Notes under the pieces: model-generated
Databases searched by the model: none
What the model saw: the letters and a program-made list of their open reading frames with translations, nothing else
Told to the model about the DNA's origin: nothing
Assembly (NCBI GenBank): GCA_964020085.1
Contig: OZ026607.1
Span: 18,250,557 to 18,314,556 of the forward strand
DNA from: Micromussa lordhowensis
Taxonomy: Eukaryota > Cnidaria > Anthozoa > Scleractinia > Lobophylliidae
DNA length: 64,000 nucleotides
Direction: 5' to 3'
In this document: one piece after another, positions 28,401-40,091 of the stretch
Layout: every line of letters begins with the position of its first letter
How positions within the stretch are numbered: position 1 is the stretch's first letter
Program-made: the position numbers and the translations under genes

Positions 28401-29812
28401 TTGCATGAAACATGGTTTTTAGCGGATTAGTCTCTACACACCAATGAAGCTTTCCTTTCCTCGCCAGAAACTCGTCTTATTTCTTGTCAGCGGGTGTTAA
28501 TCAGGACCACACAGCAATATGCTGTACATGCGTTTGTTAAATTAGGTAAAGATATTCTTCAGTCATCCATTTGTGCCTCGGGAAAACAGATTTGTTCATG
28601 AGGTTTTCTATGACTTCTTTCTACTACAAGCAATATAACTGACTAGCGGACAAACTGCTCGTGGTAAAATGGCGCTCAGAGAGTTTTCTTACATTAAGGA
28701 TGGCAGTGTTTTACTACATTGAAATTCGCAGCTAGATTCTAATTGGGATGACTGTTAAGGCTGGATTGACAGTCATGGGACAAGACATACGCTTGCAACA
28801 GGTTCGTTCGCGAAATTAAAGCCATTTAGACCCCTGCAGCTTAACCTTGGCAATCAATATCCCTAGGTCGCTTCTTTCCGTTGACAATGATGGCCCCTTG
28901 ATTATGTTTAAAACTCGTCGACTGAAATTTTCACTATTATTTACGTCAAAGCGTAAGTCGTTCTAACGTCTCTTCTAACAATAAACCGCTAGAGTGTGAC
29001 CATTATTCAAGTGAAAATAATGCTGTTGAGCTTTGTTTTTATGTATAGAATTCATGAGCCAGCGCCCGTATAATTCGAAGAAGGAAGTATATCGCCCATG
29101 TAAATAAGGATTTCGATAAATGAGTTGATAATCATGGAGATCAAAATAATAAACTTTGCCTAGTAATCTGTCACATACGATTTGCTTTGTCTTTACAAGC
29201 ACAGATCCTTGAAAGCAACCCCTATACCGCGTGATTTCGGTTCAAAAATGTGATAAACGCCTGGCAAACATTTTTGACTAAGAACTGTAAAAGAAAAAAA
29301 CATTGCAAATATGAAGGTCATGTTAATGACGAAAACAACTTGAATTAATTCTAGCAACCTCGACTGGAATTTATGGTCATGTCGTCAGTTGTATAGTGTA
29401 GTTGTGCTATAAGCTTCCTGAGTTTTCTGACGTAGTGCAGTGAGTGCTAAATATAGCCTTGATTCACTCCCTAAATGATGAACACGTTGTTTACCTGTTA
29501 GCACGAATACTCAGTTGAAACCCATCAGCAAAGAAAGAAACGCCGTAACTATAACTTGAGCAGATATAAAACTATCAAAGTCTCGTCTTTAAGGCTTCAG
29601 GCAGAGACTGGTTCACTGAGAGTCGGCGTCAGAAGACAAAGGATTGCTTTAGGTAGGTCAAGCTTAGGCTAAATTTGAACACTGATCCTTACATAAACTT
29701 TAATTAGCGCGTTGAGAGGCAGCCCAATTTTGGTGCTTTAGAAGTCTTCATTAAGTGCTTCGCTCTAAATAATATCCAAGAGTGCGCGGTGAAGTTATTT
29801 ATAAGAATTAAG
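19426..29812. other. Long intergenic stretch, no gene recognised
   Basis: About 10 kb between paralogs 1 and 2 without a convincing exon or RNA gene. Small structures seen: a hairpin with GTGTTTCTAT/ATAGAAACAC arms at 19516-19541; an inverted repeat with TCGGACGATTTTAATTTCGGACA-type arms at about 21360-21414, with related TCCGAAAT strings at 21667-21740; a (TTTTGGA)n tract at about 27117-27144. No homeobox remnant (WFKNRR-like coding) was found. Confidence 0.45.
27117..27144. repeat. Short (TTTTGGA)n tandem repeat
   Basis: Four consecutive copies of a 7-bp unit TTTTGGA ending in TCC. Confidence 0.85.
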
Positions 29813-29816
29813 CATG

Positions 29817-29945
29817 ATAGAAACACGAGTAGAAATTTGGAATAATGAGAAATGCTCTAGGAACACGCACCGCCAGGGAAAGTTATCAAAACTTTTTCGA
29901 GTTCTCCCAAACTTTCATGAGCGTTAATGTTTCTAAGAAACCGAT
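29817..29945. repeat. AGAAACACGAGT-family palindromic repeat, copy 2 (degenerate)
   Basis: Begins GATAGAAACACGAGTAGAAA and contains GTTCTCCCAAACTTTCATGAG, the same blocks as the copy at 19244-19364, with more mismatches. Non-coding; the frame through it is incidental. Confidence 0.55.
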
Positions 29946-30282
29946 AGAAATAGGGAAGGATGGTTTACTATTACTTCTGAAAAACACCGGGAGAAAAAGA
30001 AAGGAAATCAAAACGGCGTTTATATCGATTATCAATTCTTAAATTTTCAGTTGCCATTATTGGGTCATTTGGCTCTGTGTTTCTATAAAAATGTCACAGT
30101 AAGCCTTTTAACGTGCTCTAATTTGCAGGGTATTTTTCTAACTTTTATTGGAAAATGTAGCTTTACTACGAGCTACGAAGTATTTCCCTTCAAGAAAATG
30201 AACAGACAAATATGTAAAGACAATTCTTTATTTGTACATGTGATCTACTTTTGCTTCTAAGATTATCCTAAATATTAAACAA

Positions 30283-30395
30283 GATAGAAACACGAGTAGA
30301 GGTTTGGGAAAACCAGAAATGCCATGGGAACACAAGCTGACAGGCGAGTGTTTACAAAAATTTCACGGGCGTTTAATAATGTTTCTCATACCAAA
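30283..30395. repeat. AGAAACACGAGT-family palindromic repeat, copy 3 (degenerate)
   Basis: Begins GATAGAAACACGAGTAGAGG and continues GTTTGGGAAAACCAGAAATGCC, then a GACAGGCGAGTGTTTACA block matching GGCAGGCGAGTGTTTCCACA of copy 1. The right arm is eroded. Confidence 0.55.
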
Positions 30396-30532
30396 AGCCG
30401 GCTTGCAGCCAAAACATCACTGATCACTTCAAGAAAATGAATGGGCGAATATGTACAGACAATTCATTGGTGAACTACTCTTACAGCTAAGATGATACTC
30501 AGTCAAGTGTCTGATCCCGTCCAAACTATTTT

Positions 30533-30567
30533 CGCTCCGACGAAGGGCTAACGCTCGAAACGTCAGC
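30533..30567 (+). ncRNA. Hammerhead-ribozyme-like motif, Penelope-element type (probably inactive)
   Basis: The order of elements fits a type I hammerhead. The core CCGACGA at 30537-30543 corresponds to CUGANGA but with U4 changed to C. An extra A follows, then stem II GGGC-TAAC-GCTC (30545-30556), GAA (30557-30559), a minimal two-base-pair stem III ACGT (30560-30563) and the cleavage-site C (30564). AGC after the site can pair with GCT before the core, giving a 3-bp stem I. Such ribozymes with minimal stem III are known from Penelope-like retroelements. The substituted core base argues for a dead copy. No reverse transcriptase of that element is seen nearby. Confidence 0.45.
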
Positions 30568-32454
30568 TTCCGAATCTCTTTACGGTGGCCAATTCACATT
30601 ATCAACCCAGTTGATAAAACCAAATTATCTTGTAATACTCCCACTGACGCAGCACCACAGTTTCTTTCGAAACTTGCCCCTTTTATTTTCGTTACGATCT
30701 CCTTCAAGACGAAAAAATGATTAAGGAGGAATATTTGTAATGCGGAATGCGCCTTCATTCCCCATACCGCTGTACGTGATGTGCAAATGAGTAGAACAGA
30801 ATATCATATGATGTATAAATAGGCGTTAAATTAACTCTCATGCGTGTGTATTCTGGCACCTCTCCAACCTTGAAGACTCGAGAATTTCGTTGTTTTATTT
30901 CTGTTTCTATTTGTTTTAACACTCAGCTTAAGGGAGTGTTTACCCCGCCTTTCTAATATATAAATTCAAGCTCGCAATTGCGTGGAATTTGTTGACAGAT
31001 TAGAAAGTAGTTTGTTCAGAACTCTCTCACCACTTGAAACATTTACTCGTGCTGTATTCAGAATATAAAGTTCACTTACCTCTAACGAGAACCCGAACTG
31101 GTATTCATGGTGTTGATCTAGTTTATCTTTACCTAATCTTTTCATTAAACAAAACTTTGCAATGGAGAGTGCGACAGATATCATGAAAATATCAAAGTGT
31201 CACTGCCTTCCGGGCATTCTTTACAAAACATTAATTAGGATAAAGGTGAGGAAAAGTGACAAGAACGCCTGAGGTAAAACGTGTTCTTCTACGATTTTCT
31301 AAGCATTTTAAAAAACATCTACGTTGTCACTGTTATCTTGTCGGCATTGCGCGATAAATCTAGATTTGTTCAGAAATATCCAAAAAGGCGATAACGGGCT
31401 ATAAATAACCCGGGTAAAAATATGCTCTTCACCCACTGGATCTAAATTTGTGAATCTAAACAACACGTTCATATCGATAAGATTGTAAAATAAAACTCCC
31501 GGAGCAAGTGAAGCACATAACACTGCGCTGACCTCAATTTAAATTTAGTGAACGTCTGCCGGCGATCAATGTGTATTTCCCAGAGTTATGTCTCAACCCG
31601 GTGCGTGCATCTATTGTTTTCTCACAATTATCTGATCACCAGCAACTGTCGGAAACCCTAAAAATGACCCTCATGCAGATTACATCAATTGCTTGGCATT
31701 TTACCAAAAGGCGACTCCAGAAAGTACGTGAAATTCAATTCTTTGTAATAATTTTATCATACATTTATAAAGAATTGACTGCGTCTGGTGTGATTGGTTG
31801 AAAACCGTTTTACGATAACTCTAGATGTACGACAAGGCGTTTGCGTAATAAAAGAATGAGGAAATTGTTTTCCCTGTTTCCACTGCGTAGAGTTAGGGAA
31901 GCACTTGTGACCATGCGGGGCAGCTGTATAAACCTTAGAAACAGCAGGTGATTTCACGGTTTTTGACTCAATACCCCAAAAAGCGTAAAATAAGTTTATT
32001 TATTTTTAAAGCAAACAAATAAATTGTGATCTATTTACAGAGGGAAGCCAGTTCTTTCCGTTGCTAGTTTTCTTATGCGTGTCCCCGTGGAATTTGGAAC
32101 GCTTTATTACGTCAAAGGCGCTTGCTGCCTGCAGTGGTACCCCAACTTTGAGTCACGTGCAATATCAGGAGGCGCGCAAGAGAAAAGGCAGAAACTTTAA
32201 CGTGTTCAATTTTGCGTGATCTCGATGAAATTATCTCTCTTCAGCAGAACGATTAGGCGTATTTATTTCTTCTTAGCGAAAGATAACGCCGTTATTAAAG
32301 TGTTCAAATGGGACGGGAAATGGAAGGTCAGCTTTCCGAGCTGTCACTGATCACAGTGACAGTTCTAGAGCTCCCTCATGCAGGTCACATGCGAATCTGA
32401 TGTCTGGGTCAAATGTTTCACGCTAACAGTCTGTATCTCATGCTCACTTGTTAG
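30568..32454. other. Intergenic region upstream of Otx paralog 2
   Basis: The first 100 bp continue the probable Penelope-type fragment. After that no gene is recognised. The last few hundred bases are expected to contain the main promoter of paralog 2, but I cannot place a core promoter. Confidence 0.4.
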
Positions 32455-32486
32455 ACTCTACCGGCGGACAAGAGAAGCAAGCAGAA

Positions 32487-35400
32487 ATGAATGGTATTTT
32501 CGGACGTCTGCCGCCTTGTGCAATGAATGGGTACAACTATGGCCATCCACCTGGAATGGATTTCTACGATCCTGGCGAAGCCTCGATGTATGGTAAGACG
32601 TAATAAACATTAGTTTGCGTGCCTAGACGTCATTAGTTCTGCCTGATTCCCGATAATCTTTCCTATATAGCTAAGTGGGTTTAGCGTTAGTCTTTCTTAA
32701 CGTTGTCCTGTGCTAGGATTGTTTAGTCTTTGTATAAAATGCTAAGCCATCGGGACAAAACCTCTAACAACAGTGCATCGTCCGGTATTCCATTTGGGAT
32801 TTATCACTGAATAATTCCAATATTTTATACTCAAATGTATGGCTCAATTATCGTTTTGTAATACTTATTAATTTGAGATATTTCCAGTTTCTTTGCAACT
32901 GCTATAGAATGCAAATTTACTGTACACTGTAAGCTGAAAGTGGAAAGTTGCAAAACTTATTGAAAACAGGCAAATCTTTTCATTTTAAGTTTCGTTTTCG
33001 TTTTGTGTCAACTACGCGGATTATTTTTCTCATTACTGTCATTGTAAATTGCTTTAAAATATAATTGTTTGATTCATTTCCTGTCCACGACTGTAATCTG
33101 ACAGCCCCCAGTTAAACCAAGAGATAATCTGAAGCAATGCCAAGCAAATCTGTTCCGATTTGGGAAGAAGTACAGTAGCCGGAGCTTAATACATACAGGA
33201 GTTCAACTTAGCTTGTTATAAGTTTGGCCTTCGTAGTTTCACTTAGATGTAGCTTTTATACTCCTTTAAATCTCTGCTGGTAAAAAGAATGTCTCTCACA
33301 GCTAAATTTACATTTCTATAACTGCTGCCATGTACTCATTAATACTGAACATTAAGGATAGCTTGGTATGACGATTTTTTGCTTATGAATTATAATCCTT
33401 ACAACTGGGTGAGTCTGACACAAAAACCCCGGATAATCCGTCTTATTAGACAGCTTCCTAAGAGGTGGTTTACTAGTTTCTTAATTGATATGAAGATTAA
33501 TAACGAAAAAGCGATATATAGAGCCGCATATCCAAGCCCGGCGCCCAATTTGTTTTTTGCTCGGTATAAGAGGACGATCGAATTGGGGCAAGACATTCTG
33601 AGACTCGACAAAAAATGGGTTCACATGCTATGGAGTTTGCTTGGCCCGGCTATTTACCATGCCTGGGCTGTCCTCAATGTCTAACGTCAAGATTTTTGGA
33701 AGGTAAACATTTTCCCACCGTTTTGTCAGTTAATTTGCTTGAGCTGTTTGTCAAATGCCATCGTTGTTTACTTGAAAAGAGAGCAGTACTTGCAGAAGGC
33801 CACAAACATCATATCAGCCCTTTCACTCGGTTATCAGGACCGGGTAAAGGGAAAATAGTCTCCTATATTGAATCGCCAAAATCCCGATTTGTAACAACAC
33901 CCGTGAAAAAACTCAAAGAAACTGAACTGCTTGATAACTATTGTTGAGGATTTTGAATTTAGTCGGGATACATGAAAAGCTCAATAGGTCGAGTTGCTGT
34001 CTTTAATGTCTGGAGTTGATCTTTATAAAAAATCCACTGTCTAAACTCAGAAATCAAACAAACGAATTCACCTCAGTTTTCCTAAGTGCAGAACTCGTTT
34101 GACTTTAACTGATGGTCTTAACTTAGCGATCAAATTATATTGAAACTACAAACAGCAGGAACCTGCTCAAAACTTGAGCTAAAAATTGAGCTGCTTTTTC
34201 TATGGTACCTTAGAGGAATTCAACTGGTTAGAAATTTGAGAGAGAGATTGATATAAACAAATTTATATCCTGGTGTTTTTTCGTTAATAAATGTCGTGTT
34301 TCAATTCAGGCTAACATTTCTTCTATACCATTCTAGCTTTATTTTTATTTGGACTAATTTCACATCCTTGTGCTTTTGTGAATAAATGTCGTATTTCAAC
34401 TCAGGCTAGCATTTATTCATAAAAAGTTAGACCATTCTTTAGTTTTGATGAGAACAAATTTACACCCTTACGGCTTTCGTTAAGGGATAAATGTCGTATT
34501 CAATTCAGGTTAACATTTCTTCATTAATCATGAGTTAAACCGTCGCCATTCTTCATTTTTCAAGGTCCCCCAAGAAAACAGCGTAGAGAGCGAACAACGT
34601 ACACCAAAGCTCAGCTTGAAATTTTGGACGAGCTCTTCACTAAGACAAAATATCCAGACATCTTCATGAGAGAGGAAGTGGCCATGAAAATCAATCTTCC
34701 TGAAAGCAGAGTGCAGGTAGGAGCAATTGTTTCTTTGAGATCAATGCTATTTTATCGTTATAGAAATCTAATGGAACATAATTTTCAGTTAATGCGGAGG
34801 CCCAGGCAAATCTTCATTTTCCGTCTACACGGAGAAAATATGAGCTATGCTTGTCACAGTTTCATCACCTCTGAAGCACATCTGGTTCGTTTTTGTGTTG
34901 TCGACCCAAAACATTCGGTGCTTCTTCTATAAAAAGCGATATGTTTGTACGTGGATATCAGAAGAAATACTACTTTCAGTTAGCGAACTATCAACATTTT
35001 ATTGGCATGCTAATTGCCAGAAATATCCACGTTGCATAAAGTTCACACTTAGAGGAAGTGATGAACTTACAATTTAATTCTCCGCTGATGTATTTTGTAA
35101 TCGAACGGGGATCGTCGACGCCCAGCAATTGAAATTATCTCTCAAAATATTTCAAGGTATTCTCGGGGCGTTCTTGTCATTGCGTGGCTCACGAAACAAT
35201 TATCGTTTAATGAAGATGAAAGATATGCCCAAAATCGTCTTGATTTTGTTGCGTTTAAAAGGGGGCGTAACTGAGGTGATAGCGGATTATAGATACTTAA
35301 TTACCCACAAATTACGCTGTTATCAGTGTTATTGTATTTAACTCCTTTGTTTACGAAGAACTGTTATCTTATAACAGAACGCCCGCGACGGCGACAGATA

Positions 35401-36641
35401 TGGCGGACTTTGAACACGTGTTGAAAATGTGCACGGAATCTCTTCCATGGCTTAACTTTGGCAGGAGTTTTCAACGTCACATGGAACGAAGCAAATTAGT
35501 TGAGAATAATTCAATTAAGTTCTTAGTCCACTACGTGTCCTCAAAATATGGACTAAAACAGGCTAAAACCGCAATATTCGCTAGCGTGAGCTGTCGCATT
35601 TTTTATGCATGTCTGTTTTTTGAATTTCGTGCCCTTTCAAGTGTGGGGTAACAGTAATCACACTTTATACTCACGCGATGTTTTTACCATCTTTTTCAAA
35701 ACGGTTTTATTAAATATATTCCTTTCTATTTGTCATCTTATCTAATGTTTTTTTTCTCGGAAACCAATTTGCTCCAAAACTAACGAAATAAAATGCTGAA
35801 ACTTGAAAAAAAGCTAAAGAGAGTTTCCAGTTAAAATCCACCCAGGCCCCACTCACTATAAACCATGCACTGTAGTTGTCAAACTCCAGGTGACATTTTT
35901 GACATTTTATTGAAATTGTCCTGCTTAGTTTTACAGTTTTTGTTTTTTAACTTTTTAACATTTGTGTTTTAACTTTTAGGTAGAAACAGTTTTGAGTTTA
36001 CAATACATGTTTCGGATGACCAACATCCATCGTCAGTGTTTCTACCTAAAAGTTATTTCATGTCTGCTACTAGTTCGAAAATTTGTGTTTTAAAACTCAA
36101 CATATTTACAAAGTGCTGCTTATCTTTGTAGTTTCTCACTTCTTGCATGATTGTTCTTTAGTCTTTGCCTTTGACTTAACATGATTTCTACTTTATTGCC
36201 TAGGTGTGGTTTAAAAACAGAAGAGCGAAGTTTCGGCAGCAGAACAAGCAACAACAAGGTACTCAAAGCAAACCCAAGCCAGCAATTGTCAAAAGAAAAT
36301 CGCCAGCACCGGTCGTACAGCAACCACAAGAACCTGCAACTAAGCCTCCTGTTCAAATTCCTCCCCAACAATTCAGCAACTTTAGCGTGAATGGAACCGC
36401 CTGGCCGCCCAATAAACACAACATTCAAGAAATGGCAAATTTCCACAGACAAGCCAACTATCAGAAATTTATCAACAACGGCATAAATGGATTTTCAACG
36501 AATAACTTTAACACAACCTCTTCGCAACCTCACTTTCACCCCAGTCATGAACAGTATTTTTCTTACATGGCAAACAGTGGTCAGGTGACAAACGAGTTGT
36601 CGAGGACCAGACTAGTCGACTCGTCTGCTATGATGTGTTAA
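32487..36641 (+). CDS. otx: Otx paralog 2: Otx-class homeodomain transcription factor (3 exons, main form)
   Basis: Exons 32487-32592, 34565-34716 and 36204-36641 join to 231 codons plus stop, with the same intron phases (1, 0) as the other copies. The N-terminus [10 protein letters not shown] aligns loosely with the PPYPVNGL start of paralog 1. The homeodomain lies at about residues 41-100 (preceded by PPRK, starting [20 protein letters not shown]), with Tyr at position 8 and Asp at 17, and recognition helix [13 protein letters not shown] retaining Lys50 and Asn51. The tail is Gln/Pro-rich. It has NGTAWPP where paralog 1 has IWSP, so the WSP motif is degenerate. It carries [14 protein letters not shown], a motif shared with paralogs 3 and 4. 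An alternative first exon at 33630-33702 would give a 220-residue form. Confidence 0.93.
32622..32700 (+). promoter_or_regulatory. Conserved non-coding block in intron 1, shared with paralog 3
   Basis: Just after exon 1, this stretch aligns with 48932-49035 in paralog 3. The identical strings GATAATCTTTCCT and GCTAAGTGGGTTT occur in the same order, followed by TTAG and TTTCTTA. It is either a retained enhancer or simply undecayed duplicate sequence. Confidence 0.45.
33393..33439 (+). promoter_or_regulatory. Two TAATCC (K50 homeodomain) sites upstream of alternative exon, paralog 2
   Basis: TAATCC occurs at 33393-33398 and 33434-33439, about 190-240 bp before the alternative start codon. TAATCC is the preferred site of Otx/Bicoid-class proteins. 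Paralogs 3 and 4 have such sites in similar positions. Confidence 0.3.
33630..33702 (+). CDS. otx: Candidate alternative first coding exon of Otx paralog 2 (Trp/Cys-rich N-terminus)
   Basis: ATG opens a 24-codon frame beginning [17 protein letters not shown] and ending in a phase-1 donor (GAAG|GTAAAC), exactly the phase needed to join exon 2 at 34565 (862 bp on). Aligned with the matching segment of paralog 3 (49782-49857), differences include about nine silent codon changes, six mostly conservative replacements and one whole-codon gap, a pattern typical of coding sequence. An in-frame ATG also lies 15 bp upstream at 33615. The product would swap the normal N-terminus for a peptide with a C-x2-C-x2-C cluster and keep the homeodomain and tail. 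No transcript evidence is available here. Confidence 0.72.
34249..34550. repeat. Three imperfect tandem repeats of about 95-105 bp in intron 1 of paralog 2
   Basis: The string ATAAATGTCGTRTTTCAAYTCAGG with a following CTAACATTT-like block occurs at about 34286, 34381 and 34486 (the third copy lacks one T). Each is preceded by an ACAAATTTA-like and CCTTNNGNCTTTNGTT-like block. The array ends just before exon 2. Confidence 0.7.
34717..36203 (+). other. Intron 2 of Otx paralog 2, with a small palindromic insert
   Basis: This phase-0 intron splits the homeodomain at 46/47 (donor GTAGGA, acceptor TTGCCTAG). Near its 3' end an inverted repeat with arms AACTTTTAGGTAGAAAC and its complement spans about 35974-36057, a likely MITE remnant. 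Open frames within the intron show no recognisable domain. Confidence 0.8.
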
Positions 36642-38372
36642 AGATACGTTCAGTGAAGTTACTGTTCCATCTATAACTACAAAAATCTACTATAAAGCTA
36701 AGGACAGGTCTACGTATGAAGTTAACTGTATATATGAGATACTTACAAACTTTTCATGTATTTTAACTCGCTAGAAGAAACAGATTCCACTTTTGCCAAA
36801 AGAAACCACACAGTTTTCTATTTTTTTTTTATCCGTTTCATAAGCATATAACAATAGAGGTAAACGTTTTTGAAGTTAGCTTATTATTTCTGTCGAAAAC
36901 CGTAACCTTCAGCATTTATCGAACAGATTTCTGATCACAGAAGACTCTTCAGTGTTTCGCGCTACATTTCGCGCTAGCATTGCATGCCAGTGAAATACAG
37001 CTTTAGAAGACTGATTCCAATTACGGTATTTCATCATATGAAATCTCTGATCGTGAATTAAACTGACTCTAACAGAGATTGACAACATTATGCGGGAATA
37101 TGCATGATTCCTGTATCAGATTGGCATTTCATCTAGTCTAACTGTAAGTGAAGGAGCAATCTAGCTAGTCTAACATTAGACAGTCCAGCGTGAACACTTT
37201 TCCACGATCAAAGTCGCATACTGTAAATAGCTCGCTTCATAACTGCATAACGTATGTAAAGAGCAAACTAAGACCATCACTGGACTCTATGTTTTATTGA
37301 GGATAGGTATTTGATATTATTTTAAGCTTGAAAAACAAATAAAGGATTATGTTTTTCCTACCACGCGCAAATATTTAAGTCAATGGCCACAGTGCCAGAC
37401 CGGGGAATAAAGCTGATTTAAGGTAGACATGTAGGCTGTACTTGAAAAAAAAACCAACTATGTAATCCAGTATTGTCGTTTCTTTTTATAAAGCCGATAG
37501 ACTACTTTACTGAATAACAGGATTCAAGGTTTAGACATGGTCTCGACAATTTCCAGGAATCTATGATTTAACAAGATGCAAGGATCATGAGAAGCTAGGC
37601 AGGGAATTGATCATGTCAATAAAGATTGACACTCCTTGATCATGAAATTTTTCATTCCATTTGTTTTTTTCTTTTTCTACAGTTAGTTATTCTCAGAATT
37701 AACAACAAGAATCGGATTGTAAGGGCATTGAATAAATTTTAACATTTCGAGGAGTGTTTGCCCTGGTCCAAGAAGTGCTTGAAGATAAGAGGGCAAGAAA
37801 ATGTCCTCAGCTCATATCTCTACAGTAAATAACTTAACAGACAGATAATTTAACTAGTCTCAGCTTCGCCAGGTCCTAATCAAGGCGTTGTCTCGTCCTC
37901 TGCATTCGGTACCCCTGCCCCTTCAAGCTAGACAGAAAAGAGGGATATTTATGTAATGTACACCATGAGAAGCCTCAATCTTTATAGTTTCCAACAGCAA
38001 CTTACTTGCCACATGAATAAGTTCAAGTACTTCCCTTAACCGTGCCACCATGTTAGTCACTGTGAATAGCTGTATCAAAATTTGATGATAAACTTATCAT
38101 TTGTCTAGCTGAAGTTTTGGCTTTCTGCTATGAGAAAGGTCAGGGCAGATGTTATTGTAGTCTGATAAATGAAAGAAAGCATAAAGGGAAAAATAAATGA
38201 GCAATAGATAGCTTGTTTAGTTTCATTCTAATAAAACTCTTTAAACGTTCATTATATTTGAGACCGTACAATCGGCCGCAGTTGCGACTGACATTGTTAA
38301 ACATAAAAAGCACCTCTCCATCCATCCCATCCACCAAGCCCAATACATTAGCGTAAAAGATTGGTTAATTAA
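36642..38372 (+). other. 3' UTR of Otx paralog 2 and following spacer
   Basis: No gene seen. AATAAA signals occur at 37338-37343 and 37406-37411, which would give a 3' UTR of about 0.7 kb. Beyond that the sequence is plain AT-rich spacer. Confidence 0.4.
37338..37343 (+). terminator. Candidate polyadenylation signal of Otx paralog 2
   Basis: AATAAA about 700 bp after the stop codon, with T-rich sequence following. A second AATAAA sits 68 bp further on. Confidence 0.35.
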
Positions 38373-38476
38373 TATATTATTCATTCAAAATATTTCCCCG
38401 TTTGTGATTGATTAAAACCACACGCATAATTTACCATAACCGGCTGCTGTTCACCAAATTTGGAAAGAATCTTCGC

Positions 38477-38509
<33 letters not shown>

Positions 38510-38690
38510 GCTTCAGATTATTGAACTGATGACGTCACAATGACGTCAAAAGTGCAGCCCGCTGCAGATTATTGAACCTTTGACCGAGAAAACCTGGGGA
38601 CGATATTATGTTATTTTTAGTGAGCGAAAAAACAAAGAGCGAAATTGCGAAACTCTTTTAAGAACGGGGAAATATTTTGAATGAATAATA
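38373..38690. mobile_element. Inverted-repeat element carrying a duplicated CRE-containing unit
   Basis: The arms TTCATTCAAAATATTTCCCCG (left, about 38380-38400) and its reverse complement (right, about 38665-38686) enclose about 260 bp. Inside, a unit TGACGTCAAAAGTGCAGCCC plus GCAGATTATTGAAC-like sequence occurs twice (starts about 38490 and 38542), with a further TGACGTCA between them. Confidence 0.55.
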
Positions 38691-38691
38691 A

Positions 38692-38840
38692 AGCCATTAT
38701 TGAATTCGGCTTTCGTAGGATATGAAGAATTATGCAGATCTCGGAGGGTATTATCCACCTTGGCCTTCGGCCTGTGTGGATAACACCCTCCTTGGTCTGC
38801 AGAATTCTTCATATCCTACTCAACCTCAGTCAATAATTGG
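38692..38840. mobile_element. Fold-back MITE-like palindrome
   Basis: The arms run from CCATTATTGA and GTAGGATATGAAGAATT at the left to AATTCTTCATATCCTAC and CAATAATTGG at the right. The inner GGAGGGT-TTATCCACC blocks also pair around a GGCCTTCGGCC centre. Nearly the full 149 bp can fold back, and it has no coding content. Confidence 0.7.
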
Positions 38841-40036
38841 TAAAAATATAGATTTAGCCAAGCCTAAAAGCGGAGCTCCTGATTGCAATAACTAACCACA
38901 AAGAAAAATCAAAGGCTCTCTGAGCAGCTCATGGATGGATAGCCCAATGCCAAGTTTACTTTTGCCACTGTGGCAAAACGAGTCTTTGAGCGAAACTATT
39001 GGTATGAAAATATATGTCACCTGCACGGTCATTGGGAAACGTTTGGCACAAGCACTCGTTCTGCAAATAGAAACTCAGACGGAAGTCAAAGTCTACATTT
39101 GTGCCAAGCGGCCCATCAGGCCAGCACTGATAAAAAATAATCTTACAATTTACCATCTTCTCGTGGTCTGTTTACAATGTCCGATTAAAAGCTGGGTCGT
39201 ACAGGGAAGTCTCTGGCACGTTGCACGAACCTAAAATACAGAGGATCACGGTTCACGGATAAAAAAAATTTCGATTTCCCGAATTACGAAAATAAGAAAG
39301 TAAGGACCTGTTCTTACATTAAAGGGTTAAAAACAGTGTTTGTAGGAAGCAAAATCGCGAATGGCTAAATCAAGGCTCCGTACAATATTGCATATTGCAT
39401 GGCTAAGGCACTCTCGATAGACCACTGTAACTATTTGGAGAACTATGTGTCTCAAAATCACGTAGAGTTGTGTGGTAAAATCACGAATATCGGTTAATAT
39501 TTCAGGATCACGCAAAACCTTCAGGTCACGAATCAGGAAGAACAAGAACCGCAGTATGCGGTTAAAAAAACGCGGTTACTTACACTGTATGCGAAACGTG
39601 ACTCTCTTGCCCTTCAGCAAATATACGAAAAAAAGAGTATCTGATTACATTCTTTGTATAGCGTGAGTTAAGCGTGACTTGTAATCAGAGAATTTTGTTT
39701 ACGTCTAATGAAAAACACCTTGACCTTTCAATATAAATTTACACATGGTTTTTGACGAGCGCTATGCTTCTTGTCTTTCCATGTCCATTTGTTACAGCTA
39801 CTGCTGCTTAGCTTGACAAATTTCAATTTTACAACTCCACGAGTTGAACCAAAAACCATCTTCGTGCCGCGTTAGCCGCCATATGTACGAACTCCATGTT
39901 GTCGGACAAAAAATTCGTCTTTCTAGTACCCCGCTAAAACCTGCTGAACCTACACCACGAAGTGCCTAGGAAAAGAACCATACTAAGCAGGGGAGGGTTG
40001 GGAGAAACGATTTAATGAATAAATTAATCAGAATCG

Positions 40037-40064
40037 AGTGAGTGAGTGAGTGAGTGAGTGAGTG
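40037..40064. repeat. (GAGT)n simple repeat
   Basis: About seven consecutive GAGT units followed by GATCGAGT. Confidence 0.85.
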
Positions 40065-40091
40065 ATCGAGTGCCATCCGACTGCCTCCTAA

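Noticed and set aside
33703..33947. Continuation of the alternative-exon frame of paralog 2 past its donor
   Set aside because: Similarity to paralogs 3 and 4 stops exactly at the GTAAA donor, so the coding part most likely ends there.
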